Of a DNA stretch of 64,000 nt, positions 9,404-20,400 are shown in pieces. This DNA is from Flavobacterium eburneipallidum (lineage in GTDB: Bacteria > Bacteroidota > Bacteroidia > Flavobacteriales > Flavobacteriaceae), in contig NZ_CP114291.2 of NCBI RefSeq assembly GCF_027111355.2, positions 3,410,001 to 3,474,000 of the forward strand, written 5' to 3'. The notes beneath the pieces were generated by a model. The model searched no databases. It saw only the letters and a program-made list of their open reading frames with translations, and had not been told where the DNA came from. A program made the position numbers and the translations under genes. Each line of letters opens with the position of its first letter. The first letter of the stretch is position 1.

Positions 9404-9415
9404 AGAACAAAATAT

Positions 9416-10672
9416 ATGGAAACAGTTCAATCAATAAAACAACGATTCGAGATTATCGGAAATGACCCGAAACTCAATCGTGCGATAGAAAAAGCCATTC
9501 AGGTGGCACCAACTGATATTTCAGTATTAGTTGTGGGTGAAAGTGGCGTTGGAAAAGAAAGCATTCCAAAAATCATACATTCGCTTTCGCATAGAAAGCA
9601 TGGAAAATACATTGCTGTAAACTGTGGTGCAATCCCGGAAGGAACCATTGATAGTGAGCTTTTTGGTCACGAAAAAGGCGCTTTTACAGGAGCCACTTCT
9701 ACCCGCGAAGGGTATTTTGAAGTAGCAAGTGGCGGAACAATTTTTCTGGATGAAGTGGGTGAATTGCCTTTGACAACCCAAGTTCGTTTGCTTCGTATTT
9801 TAGAAAATGGAGAGTTCCTGAAAGTAGGTTCATCACAAGTTCAAAAAACAGACGTACGAATTGTAGCAGCTACCAATGTCAATTTGTTTGATGCTATCGA
9901 AAAAGGAAAATTCCGTGAAGATTTGTATTATCGATTGAGTACGGTTGATATTACTTTGCCTCCTTTGCGAGATAGAAAAGATGACATTCATTTGTTGTTC
10001 AGAAAATTTGCAGCAGATTTTGCTCATAAATATAAAATGCCTCCTATTAAATTGGATGATGATGCCGTTCAATTATTGCAAAAGTTTCGTTGGAGTGGAA
10101 ACATCCGTCAGTTGCGAAACGTAGCGGAACAAATCTCCGTTTTGGAGACCAACAGAGATATTTCGGCAAATGCCTTACAATCCTATTTACCCGTTGAAGG
10201 AAGTAATTTGCCCTCGGTCATTAAAGATAAAAAATCAGAAAACGATTTTTCAACCGAAAGAGAAATTCTGTACAAAGTCCTTTTTGATATGAAAAGTGAT
10301 TTGCACGATTTGAAAAAATTAACTTTGGAATTGATGCAAAATGGAAGTGCTAAAGTGCAAGAAACCAGTTCACATCTCATCCAAAAGATTTATGGCAATA
10401 AGCAAGATGATAGCGAAATAGATTATGAAGAAGAACCAAGAACAGCTATTATTACATCACCGACTCCTGTAAACACGTATCAGTCACAAGAAGACAATTA
10501 CCAATTTGCCGAAAGTGTTGAAGAGGAAGAAGTTTTGAGATTGGAACAAAAAGAAATCGAAATGATCAAAAAATCATTGGAAAAAAACAAAGGAAAACGA
10601 AAAATGGCAGCCGATGAATTGGGAATTTCTGAAAGAACATTGTACCGAAAAATAAAACAATTTGATTTATAA
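9416..10672 (+). CDS. Sigma-54-interacting transcriptional activator (AAA+ and Fis-type HTH, no receiver)
   Basis: The 418-residue protein begins almost directly with the AAA+ domain: Walker A GESGVGKE (~residues 41-48), the sigma-54 contact loop GAFTGA, Walker B TIFLDEVGE and FREDLYYRL with the arginine finger region. A long acidic linker (~260-365) follows, then a Fis-type helix-turn-helix at the C-terminus (MAADELGISERTLYRKIK). It should remodel sigma-54 RNA polymerase in an ATP-dependent way, but it has no receiver, GAF or PAS domain, so its input signal is not visible. It is followed by lptE, a TPR-like gene and secG on the same strand; the 81-bp gap to lptE allows co-transcription. Confidence 0.93.
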   Translation: METVQSIKQRFEIIGNDPKLNRAIEKAIQVAPTDISVLVVGESGVGKESIPKIIHSLSHRKHGKYIAVNCGAIPEGTIDSELFGHEKGAFTGATSTREGYFEVASGGTIFLDEVGELPLTTQVRLLRILENGEFLKVGSSQVQKTDVRIVAATNVNLFDAIEKGKFREDLYYRLSTVDITLPPLRDRKDDIHLLFRKFAADFAHKYKMPPIKLDDDAVQLLQKFRWSGNIRQLRNVAEQISVLETNRDISANALQSYLPVEGSNLPSVIKDKKSENDFSTEREILYKVLFDMKSDLHDLKKLTLELMQNGSAKVQETSSHLIQKIYGNKQDDSEIDYEEEPRTAIITSPTPVNTYQSQEDNYQFAESVEEEEVLRLEQKEIEMIKKSLEKNKGKRKMAADELGISERTLYRKIKQFDL

Positions 10673-10753
10673 ATAAATTCCAAAAAACAAAAAACAAATT
10701 CCAAAAATGTAAATTCATATATTTGAAAAAAATTGGAATTCATCAAAACCTTT

Positions 10754-11257
10754 ATGAGAAAAACATATCCTTTTTTATTTCTAATTTTATTGTTTACAGC
10801 AAGCAGTTGTTCCATTTACAACTTTACTGGAACTGGTCCAATTGACGCTAAAACGTTTCAGGTTAATTATTTTCCTAACAATGCTGAATTAATTGAACCT
10901 GGATTAGACAGAAGATTCACTTTGCAATTGCAAGATCTTATCCAAAGTCAAACCAATTTGAATTTGGTTAAAACAGGGGGCGATTTGACTTATGAGGGCG
11001 AAATTGTCGATTACAGGATCAGTCCAATGACCGCCACTGCCGATCAGCAAGCTTCTCAAAACAGATTAACTATTAGAGTCAATGTCCGTTTTTTTAACAA
11101 AAAGAAAGAAACCGATAATTTCGAAAAAACATTCGAATTTTATTATGACTATCCTGCAACGCAACAACTCAACGGAGGAACTTTAGATACTGCCTTAAAA
11201 GAAATTTTTGACAGGATTACTCAAGATATTTTTAATGACTCTTTGGCGAAATGGTAA
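10754..11257 (+). CDS. lptE: LptE-like LPS-assembly lipoprotein
   Basis: The 167-residue product has a lipoprotein signal with the lipobox TASSC, after which comes SIYNFTGTG, the usual start of Bacteroidota LptE proteins. LptE plugs the LptD barrel and supports LPS transport to the outer leaflet. I chose ATG 10754, because the upstream in-frame TTG at 10733 would only add seven residues ahead of the signal peptide. The gene lies between the sigma-54 activator and a TPR-like gene, in a run that ends with secG, so the neighbourhood concerns envelope biogenesis. Confidence 0.88.
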   Translation: MRKTYPFLFLILLFTASSCSIYNFTGTGPIDAKTFQVNYFPNNAELIEPGLDRRFTLQLQDLIQSQTNLNLVKTGGDLTYEGEIVDYRISPMTATADQQASQNRLTIRVNVRFFNKKKETDNFEKTFEFYYDYPATQQLNGGTLDTALKEIFDRITQDIFNDSLAKW

Positions 11258-11267
11258 TTTAAAGGTT

Positions 11268-11307
11268 AATTGGTTAACTGTTTAATCGATTAAACAGTTA
11301 ACCAATT
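11268..11307. repeat. 40-bp perfect palindrome
   Basis: The two 20-base arms are exact reverse complements with no spacer, centred on ATCGAT (11285-11290); one arm reads AATTGGTTAACTGTTTAATC. There is no T-tract after it, so it is not a standard terminator. It lies 10 bases after the lptE stop and 19 bases before the next start. Confidence 0.9.
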
Positions 11308-11326
11308 CCACGATTAAACACTAAAA

Positions 11327-12178
11327 ATGAACGTAACCGATTATACTTATTTAATTAACAAACCCGATGCTATTCAAGAAAAGCATACCGATTCTTTAGG
11401 CAAAGTATTGGATGAATTTCCGTATTTTCAAAGTGCTAGAGCCTTGCGCTTGAAAGGACTTTATAACCAAAACAGTTTTAAGTACAACTACGCTTTGAAA
11501 GTTACCGCTGCTCACACCACAGACAGAACGGTTCTTTTTGATTTCATCACATCGGATAGTTTTATTGCCATTCAAAAAGGATTGTATGACAAGAAATTAT
11601 CACAACTACTAGACATTAGCGTTGTTGATTTTGAAGTTATTAAAACCGAAACAAAGCTTGAATCAAGACCCAACACCATTGAGGAATCGATTCTTAACTC
11701 TATAAAAGGAGTTTCGGAAGCAGAAGAAAACACCAAAACTGCTGTAGAAAAACTAGAAATAGGCAAACCTCTAGATTTTTCTATCAATGAAAAACATTCG
11801 TTTCAAGAATGGTTGCAACTCTCCCGAATCGAGCCTATTGTTAGAGAAAATCCCAAAAAAGAAACAGTAGAAACCATCGAATTAGACGAAGAAAAAAGAA
11901 AAAAAGCCGAATTGATTGATAAATTCATCGAAGCCAATCCAAAAATTTCGCCTGCAAAAACACACACAACTAGCACCACAACCTTTGTAGAACCAGACAA
12001 GACGGACGCTTCCTACTTGATGACCGAAACTTTAGCCAGAGTTTATTTGGAACAAAAAAAGTATCAACGCGCCATTCAAGCTTATGAAATATTAATTTTG
12101 AAATATCCAGAAAAAAGTAGTTTCTTTGCAGACCGTATTTCGGATATAGAGATTTTACAACAAAATAATAATAAATAA
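11327..12178 (+). CDS. TPR-like protein of unknown function in the lptE-secG run
   Basis: I cannot name this 283-residue protein. The C-terminal ~50 residues (ARVYLEQKKYQRAIQAYEIL... then SFFADRI) look like one or two tetratricopeptide repeats; the middle part is acidic and low in complexity, and the N-terminal ~100 residues (FQSARALRLKGLY) look helical. There is no signal peptide or membrane segment, so a cytoplasmic location is likely. Only three bases separate it from secG, which indicates a shared transcript. A scaffolding role in envelope biogenesis would be guesswork. Confidence 0.85.
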   Translation: MNVTDYTYLINKPDAIQEKHTDSLGKVLDEFPYFQSARALRLKGLYNQNSFKYNYALKVTAAHTTDRTVLFDFITSDSFIAIQKGLYDKKLSQLLDISVVDFEVIKTETKLESRPNTIEESILNSIKGVSEAEENTKTAVEKLEIGKPLDFSINEKHSFQEWLQLSRIEPIVRENPKKETVETIELDEEKRKKAELIDKFIEANPKISPAKTHTTSTTTFVEPDKTDASYLMTETLARVYLEQKKYQRAIQAYEILILKYPEKSSFFADRISDIEILQQNNNK

Positions 12179-12181
12179 ACA

Positions 12182-12520
12182 ATGAGCACATTTTCAATTT
12201 TTTTAGTTTTAATAACAATAGTTTGCTTTCTATTGATAGTAGTAATTATGGTTCAAAACCCTAAAGGTGGCGGATTATCATCAACATTAGGTGGTTCTCA
12301 AATGTTGGGTGGCGTACAAAAAACGACTGACTTTTTAGACAAAAGTACTTGGACATTAGCCACAGTATTAGTGGTACTTATATTACTTTCTAGTTTAAGT
12401 TTTGATGGAGCATTGAGCGACACTGATTCTAAAATTATCGAAAAATCTGAAACTGCAGCTCCTGCTACAAACGCTGCTCCAGTTCAAAACGTACCAGCTG
12501 CTGAACCAGCAAAACAATAA
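12182..12520 (+). CDS. secG: Preprotein translocase subunit SecG
   Basis: The 112-residue product has the SecG layout: a membrane helix at residues ~5-24, the cytoplasmic loop with VQNPKGGGLSSTLGGSQMLGG, and a second helix at ~59-76. It assists SecYE-mediated export through the inner membrane. The C-terminal Ala/Pro/Asn-rich tail (PATNAAPVQNVPAAEPAKQ) is longer than in Proteobacteria and typical of Bacteroidota. It starts three bases after the upstream gene and is followed by a strong hairpin terminator, so it closes the operon. Confidence 0.95.
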   Translation: MSTFSIFLVLITIVCFLLIVVIMVQNPKGGGLSSTLGGSQMLGGVQKTTDFLDKSTWTLATVLVVLILLSSLSFDGALSDTDSKIIEKSETAAPATNAAPVQNVPAAEPAKQ

Positions 12521-12541
12521 TTTATTTTTAAAAAATAGAAC

Positions 12542-12575
12542 AAATGCCAGCCTGTCAAAGCTGGCATTTCTTTTT
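12542..12575 (+). terminator. Rho-independent terminator after secG
   Basis: A 10-bp stem AAATGCCAGC/GCTGGCATTT with an 8-base loop is followed by a T-run. Confidence 0.85.
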
Positions 12576-12660
12576 AAGAAAAAATGTCAGTTTTCAAGCC
12601 TTGGCATAATTTCTGAAATCCGAATCGCAACAATTAATAACAACAAAATATCATATCATT

Positions 12661-12936
12661 ATGGCTTTAAATATTAAACCGCTTTCAGACCGCGTTCTTA
12701 TCGAACCTGCTGCTGCAGAAACAAAAACAGCATCAGGAATTTTTATTCCAGACACTGCCAAAGAAAAACCACAAAAAGGAACTGTAGTTGCTGCTGGTAA
12801 TGGTAAAAAAGACGAACCATTAACTGTAAAAGTGGGCGACACTGTTCTTTATGGAAAATACGCTGGAACAGAATTAAAATTAGAAGGAAAAGATTATTTG
12901 ATTATGCGCGAGGATGATATTTTAGCTATCATCTAA
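12661..12936 (+). CDS. groS: Co-chaperonin GroES
   Basis: The 91-residue protein is a textbook Gro[17 protein letters not shown] at the start, a mobile loop [18 protein letters not shown] that contacts GroEL, and [14 protein letters not shown] near the C-terminus. It forms the heptameric lid over the GroEL chamber. groEL follows after a 92-bp gap, the classical two-gene operon. No CIRCE element is visible upstream, so HrcA-type control is not supported by the sequence. Confidence 0.97.
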   Translation: MALNIKPLSDRVLIEPAAAETKTASGIFIPDTAKEKPQKGTVVAAGNGKKDEPLTVKVGDTVLYGKYAGTELKLEGKDYLIMREDDILAII

Positions 12937-13001
12937 TTAAAAAACAAAAAAATTAAGTATAAAATTTTGCAGTTCTTATTTAAACAACTTTAAACTTTTA
13001 A

Positions 13002-14657
<1,656 letters not shown>

Positions 14658-14704
14658 TATTTTTGAAATTCCAAAAATAAAATTCTAAATCCCAATTGGG
14701 ATTC

Positions 14705-14736
14705 AAAAGCCGAAGCTAATAACTTCGGCTTTTTTT
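14705..14736 (+). terminator. Terminator after groEL
   Basis: An 11-bp stem AAAAGCCGAAG/CTTCGGCTTTT with a 7-base loop runs into T's. A 16-base palindrome AATCCCAATTGGGATT lies just upstream. Confidence 0.85.
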
Positions 14737-14866
14737 ATGGCACAATTTGTGTTAATAGATTTGTAAATAAAAACCTAAAACCCGAAGTTTTATTTCAAAT
14801 TTTAATTTATTTTTGATTCGATCAAATTATCTTTCAAATGTTAACTAACCGATCATCTATTTACAA

Positions 14867-17224
14867 ATGAGAGTAATCATCATTATTTTCAGTTTACTAT
14901 TTTTTCTTCCATCCTTTGCGCAAACTACAAGCGATCAAGAAAAAATCAAGAATTACATAGACACTTATTTTTCTTATGACAGAGAAAATATTCACGTCCA
15001 ATTCAATAAGAATATTTATGTCAACACCGAAGATTTGGCTTTCAAAGGCTATGTTTGGAGCAAAAACAACAATATAGCGCATAGTAACACCACCAATGTG
15101 CAATTAATAATCTATAACGAACAACAGGAAATCGTTCAAAAACAATTACTTTTTGCAAACAAAGGTACTTTTTCAGGAGGCATTCATTTGAACGATAAAT
15201 TCAAAAATGGTAAATATTATTTTCATTTTTTCACCAATTGGATGAATAATTTCACAGAAGACGATTCGTTCCTGCAAACCATTGAAATCATTGACAAAAA
15301 TGAAACTTATAATTTAAAAACAAACGAACCCAATTGGAAAACAGCAACTGTTTCCATATTTCCCGAAGGAGGTACCATTATCAGCGACATCAACAATTCA
15401 GTAGGGATTAGCATCAAAGATTGCAACCAAAAAGGAATAGAAATCAAAGAAGGCGTTATCATCGATTCGAAATCAAATGAGGTTTCGAGTTTTCATACGA
15501 ACAAAATGGGAAATGGAGCTTTCTATTTTACACCCAATATTAACGAAACTTACACCCTAAAAATAAAGTCTGAAAAATTAACGCTTTCTCAACCATTACC
15601 GAAAACCAAAGAAACAGGTATTATTGTAACCTACAACAACAATCTCCCAAAAAACAAACTGATTGTTGCCGTAAAAACCAACACCAAGGGACTCGAATTG
15701 TATCAAAACAAGAAGTTCATTTTGCTCATTCAACAAAACAGAAATTTAATTCAACAAGAAATTACGTTTAAAAACGGTAAAACCGACCAAACATTAATTG
15801 TGGATAAAAAATATTTGCCCGAAGGCGTGAATAGCATCCGATTGATAGACGAAAACCTAAATCAAATCACCGAAAGATTAGTTTATATCAACGCCATAAA
15901 CAGCCCGATTACAACATTCGAAACCAAAAATATTACGAAAGACAGCATTGCAATCGTTACCAAAACCGAAATAAATCAGGCTGATTTGAGCGTTAGCATT
16001 CTTCCAGAAAACAATGCTTGTGTAACTGAAAAAAGATCAATTATTGGTACTTTCAACCTCAACGGTTATTTAGAAAATCCAGAAATAAACAATTATGTTT
16101 ATTTCGACACCGAAAATGAGAATCGAAAACAAGACCTTGAACTGCTTTTATTAAATCAAACCAACAGTAAATTTCATTGGGAAAACATCAAATTGAATCC
16201 GCCAAAAATCAATTATACTTTTGACAAAGGCGTAACCATTAGTGGGAAAGTAGAGCAAAAACCAAACTCGAATACCCAATATAAAATTGCGCTTGTTTCT
16301 TCTAAAAACAATCTGTTTGAAAAAACCGACATCGATGCGAAAAATGATTTCAAATTCGAAAATCTGTATGCTCAAGATTCGACAGTAGTTTTTTTTCAAA
16401 TGGTTAACGAAAAAAGCATCTCTGTTGATACCAAAATGCAAACGAGAGTGGCTTCTAAAGAGACTAAATTTCAATTGGATCCACGGTTTGAAAAAACCAA
16501 TTGTCCTATTGAGAAAATTACAGGAAAAACATTCACTTTTTCGACCATTAATTTAGAAGACAAAACCATTAATTTAGCTGAAGTTTCCATCAAAAGCGAA
16601 AGTAAAAAAAATGCTTTAATCCATAAAAAAGACATGAGTGGTTTTGCCACTGCATTTAAAATCAAAGAAAATGATTTTGGCAGATTGTTAGATTTCCTAA
16701 ACCGAAATGGTTATAAATCTGGTATAAATCCTGAAACTGGCGAAGTTTTTATCCGAAGCAATCGGATGGGAAATGGCGTAACACCATCTGTTTTTATTGA
16801 CAATGATTTGGTTTTAGACAACAATCAATTGTTCAATCTGTACATGAATGAAATTGACGAAGTGTATATTGATCAGTCTGGCTCTTCAGACACTTACAAT
16901 GTAGGCAATGGAACAATCAAAATTTTCTTGAAAAAACTAAAAGGTAAAGACGAGTATTTCAAAACTAAATATGCTTCCTTAATAGTAACCCGAGCTTTTG
17001 CACCAACTCTAAAATACAAAATCTCTCAATTTCCATCCACTAATGAAAACGCTTATTTTGGTACCTTGAATTGGTCACCCAACATCATTCTAAAAGAAGA
17101 TCCCAATTTCGAAATTAAGTTGCCAAAAAGTGACAACAAAGAAATTCAAGTCTTACTAGAAGGATTTTCAGAAGATGGAAAATTAATTTCTTTAATGAAA
17201 AAAATCCCTGTTTTGAATCCTTAA
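14867..17224 (+). CDS. Exported protein with MG2-like N-terminus and TonB-plug-like C-terminal domain
   Basis: The 785-residue protein has a signal peptide cut after LPSFAQ. The N-terminal part (YFSYDRENIHVQFNKNIY... then a FPEGG segment near residue 165) resembles macroglobulin MG2-like regions found in many large Bacteroidota exported proteins. Near residues 630-700 the pattern TPSVFIDNDLVLDNNQLFNL followed by NEIDEVYIDQSGSSDTY looks like a TonB-receptor plug domain, but no beta-barrel follows, so it is not a transporter. Function is unknown. It stands alone between groEL and tamB with a 212-bp gap downstream. Confidence 0.8.
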   Translation: MRVIIIIFSLLFFLPSFAQTTSDQEKIKNYIDTYFSYDRENIHVQFNKNIYVNTEDLAFKGYVWSKNNNIAHSNTTNVQLIIYNEQQEIVQKQLLFANKGTFSGGIHLNDKFKNGKYYFHFFTNWMNNFTEDDSFLQTIEIIDKNETYNLKTNEPNWKTATVSIFPEGGTIISDINNSVGISIKDCNQKGIEIKEGVIIDSKSNEVSSFHTNKMGNGAFYFTPNINETYTLKIKSEKLTLSQPLPKTKETGIIVTYNNNLPKNKLIVAVKTNTKGLELYQNKKFILLIQQNRNLIQQEITFKNGKTDQTLIVDKKYLPEGVNSIRLIDENLNQITERLVYINAINSPITTFETKNITKDSIAIVTKTEINQADLSVSILPENNACVTEKRSIIGTFNLNGYLENPEINNYVYFDTENENRKQDLELLLLNQTNSKFHWENIKLNPPKINYTFDKGVTISGKVEQKPNSNTQYKIALVSSKNNLFEKTDIDAKNDFKFENLYAQDSTVVFFQMVNEKSISVDTKMQTRVASKETKFQLDPRFEKTNCPIEKITGKTFTFSTINLEDKTINLAEVSIKSESKKNALIHKKDMSGFATAFKIKENDFGRLLDFLNRNGYKSGINPETGEVFIRSNRMGNGVTPSVFIDNDLVLDNNQLFNLYMNEIDEVYIDQSGSSDTYNVGNGTIKIFLKKLKGKDEYFKTKYASLIVTRAFAPTLKYKISQFPSTNENAYFGTLNWSPNIILKEDPNFEIKLPKSDNKEIQVLLEGFSEDGKLISLMKKIPVLNP

Positions 17225-17436
17225 TCTAATGAATTTCAAAACCAATCAGGAATTTAATACTGATTACTGAATTAATTAAAAACGAATGATTAAATTGGTC
17301 AGATATTAAAATCATACAGATTACAAAACGATTTTGCTTTAGATTAATCTTATAATTTTAAAAAATATTATAGGAATTATATAACTAATAAAGTGACCGT
17401 TATTGCACCTTTGATGATTAAAGATTCCTGACATTT

Positions 17437-20400
17437 ATGAGTCCAAAACTACTTCTACTTGCAAAAAAAGCACTTCGTATTTTACTTTGGTGTACAGTTG
17501 CGATTGTTGGTTTTTTGCTCCTGCTCATCGTTCTGATTCAAGTTCCCGCTGTTCAAAATTTTGCTAAAGACAAGGCGATAACTTACCTCAACAACAAAAT
17601 TAAAACCAAAACTACGTTAGACCGAATTGCGATAAGTTTTCCCAAAAACATTGTGCTGGAAGGTTTCTATTTTGAAGATCAAAACAAAGATACTTTATTG
17701 AGCGGCAAACGATTGGAAGTGGATATTGACTTGTTCAAACTCTTAAGCAACGAAGTCGAAATCAACTCTGTTGCACTCGAAAATGTAACCGCAAATATCT
17801 CCCGAAATAAAGATTCTGTATTTAATTTTGACTACATCATTAAAGCTTTTGCCTCGACTGAACCCAAAAAACCAGACAGTAAACCTTTTGTGATTTCAGT
17901 GGTGAATGTCGATTTAAAGAATATTAAATTCCAATTCAAAGACGATTTATCCAAGAATGACATCAAGGTAAAACTCGATAAATTTGCAACTCAATTCAAA
18001 AAATTCGATTTAGACAAAATGGATTTCAACATTCCAAATATCGATTTGCAAGGATTAAAAGTCGTTTTAAATCAGGATTTAGTCGAAAAAATTGCGGAAG
18101 TTTCCGTTAAAACTGCTGATACGATTGCCAAAAGAAGTGATTTCAATTTAGAATTAAACGAAATTAGTTTATCTAAAATCGCCATTTTATACGACAATAA
18201 AGATTCTAAAATGAATTCGGGTTTAACTTTAGGAAGTCTAAAACTGTTGGTCAATGATTTGGATATCCAAAATCAAAAGTTTGATTTCAAATCTTTTGAA
18301 GTTAAAAACCTAAAAGGAAATTTGTTGTTTGGCAAAAAAGATACGCCTATAAAAACACCCAATTTAGACTCGACTTCGCTTCCAAAACAAAGCTGGAAAG
18401 TCAAATTAGCAAAGCTCGATTTGCAAAATATTGCTTTTCAATTTGATGACATGCAATCGCCAGCACTAAAAAACGGTATCGATTACAGCCATCTTAATTT
18501 GAATAGTTTGAACACGAAAGCGGAACAAATTTATTATGGAAATGACACGATTTCTGGAAACCTAAAATCGTTAACCGTAAATGAAAAAAGCGGATTGAAA
18601 ATTCAACAACTCAAAACCCAATTTTTTTATGGACCAAAACAGGCTTATCTCAAGAATTTATATCTAAAAACCCCTCAAACACTTTTACAAGATCAAATAA
18701 AAGTGAACTATCAATCTATTGCATCGATTTCGAAAAACACTGGCGATTTGGGAATTCAAGCCAATATGAATCAGGCAAAAATTGGGTTCAAAGATATTTT
18801 GCTTTTTGCACCTCAACTTCAAAAAACAAATCCTTTTAATTCTAATCCGAATGCGGTTTTATACATCAATTCTCGTTTGAATGGAAAGATAAAAGACTTG
18901 ACGATTCCGTATTTTCAAATACAAGGAATTGGTTCTACAAAAATTTCTGTTTCAGGAAAAATCAAAGGCTTACCCGATGTTGAAAAAGCTTTTTTTGATT
19001 TGGATATCAAAAACCTAACAACTTCATCAAAAGATATTATTTCTTTTGTCCCTGCTAATACTTTACCTAAAACCATTCGACTACCAGAGCAATTGCAACT
19101 CAAGGGAAATTTCAAAGGTGGTATCGCAAATTTCAAAACCAAACTAGCTTTGAACAGCAATTACGGCAAAGCCAATGTTGATGCTTTGTTCGACAATAGC
19201 GTTAAAAACCGTGAAAAATACGATGCTACAATTTCGTTTCAGGATTTTAATTTAGGACGATTAATCCAAAATGATTCATTAGGCAAAATCACGCTAAATA
19301 CAAAAGTCAAAGGACAAGGATTGAATCCTCAAACCGCTAATGCACAATTAGAAGCTATTGTCAAAAAAGCGGATTTCAACAAATATATTTATTCTAATAT
19401 TTCTTTAAAAGGTGCTATTGCCAAAGGTAATTTCAATGTGAAAGCGAATAGCAATGATCCGAATTTAAAATTTTTACTTGCTGCTAATGGCGGCTTCAAA
19501 GACAAATATCCAGCGGTAAAATTAAACCTAAACCTAGATATTGCCGATTTAGAAAAACTAAATCTACACGCTGGACCAATGAAAATTAGAGGGAATATTG
19601 CCGCTGATATTAGCAACAGCAATCCTGACTATTTGAACGGAAAAATAGCCACATCCAATATTCAAATTTTGCAAGATGCCGATCCAATTGTTTTAGATTC
19701 CATTAAAATTGTCGCTTTTTCGGATGCAACTAAAAACAACATCAAAATCAGTTCTCAATTTATAAAAGCCGAAATTGATGGAAAATACAAACTCACCACT
19801 TTGGCTGATGCCATTCAAAATTCAGTTTCAAAATACATCAACATTCAAGACAGAAAACCAAAAACTAATGCTCAAAATCAACGTTTGACTTTCAATATTT
19901 CGGTTCAAAACGATCCTATTTTGCACCAATTGGTTCCAAAATTGACAGGATTAGAACCCATAACAATTTCTGGAAGGTATAATTCTGTTGGTGACACCCT
20001 TATCGTAAAAGGAGCAATTCCAAGAATTATTTATGCCAATAACACGATTTCTGACGGTAAAATAAATATGGAAACCAAAGAAAAAGCCTTGGAATATCAA
20101 GTTTCAGTAGGTACTATTGAAGGCGGGCAATTTAAAATTCCATTTACCAACTTATCTGGAAAAGCAGAAAACAACATTCTTACCTATGCTTTGCAAGTGA
20201 AAGATGCCGACCAGAAAGATCAATATTTTATCGCTGGAGAATTACTTCATCAAGATGCAAAAAATGTAGTAAAATTAAATCCTGAAAATTTAGTTTTAAA
20301 CTATGACAAATGGAATATTAACGCAGATAATTCGATTGAATTTGGCGATAAAAGACTTTATATCAATAAATTTTTTTTAGATAATTCAGGTAATGAACTT

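Noticed and set aside
8816..9413. Target-site duplication around the GxxExxY cassette
   Set aside because: The bases directly outside the 39-nt arms (AAGAAAG and AGAACAA) are similar but not an exact direct repeat at matching positions.
10733..10753. Upstream TTG start for lptE
   Set aside because: It would put extra residues before the lipoprotein signal; ATG 10754 gives a standard signal peptide.
12580..12660. CIRCE-type heat-shock operator before groES
   Set aside because: No TTAGCACTC-N9-GAGTGCTAA-like inverted repeat is present.
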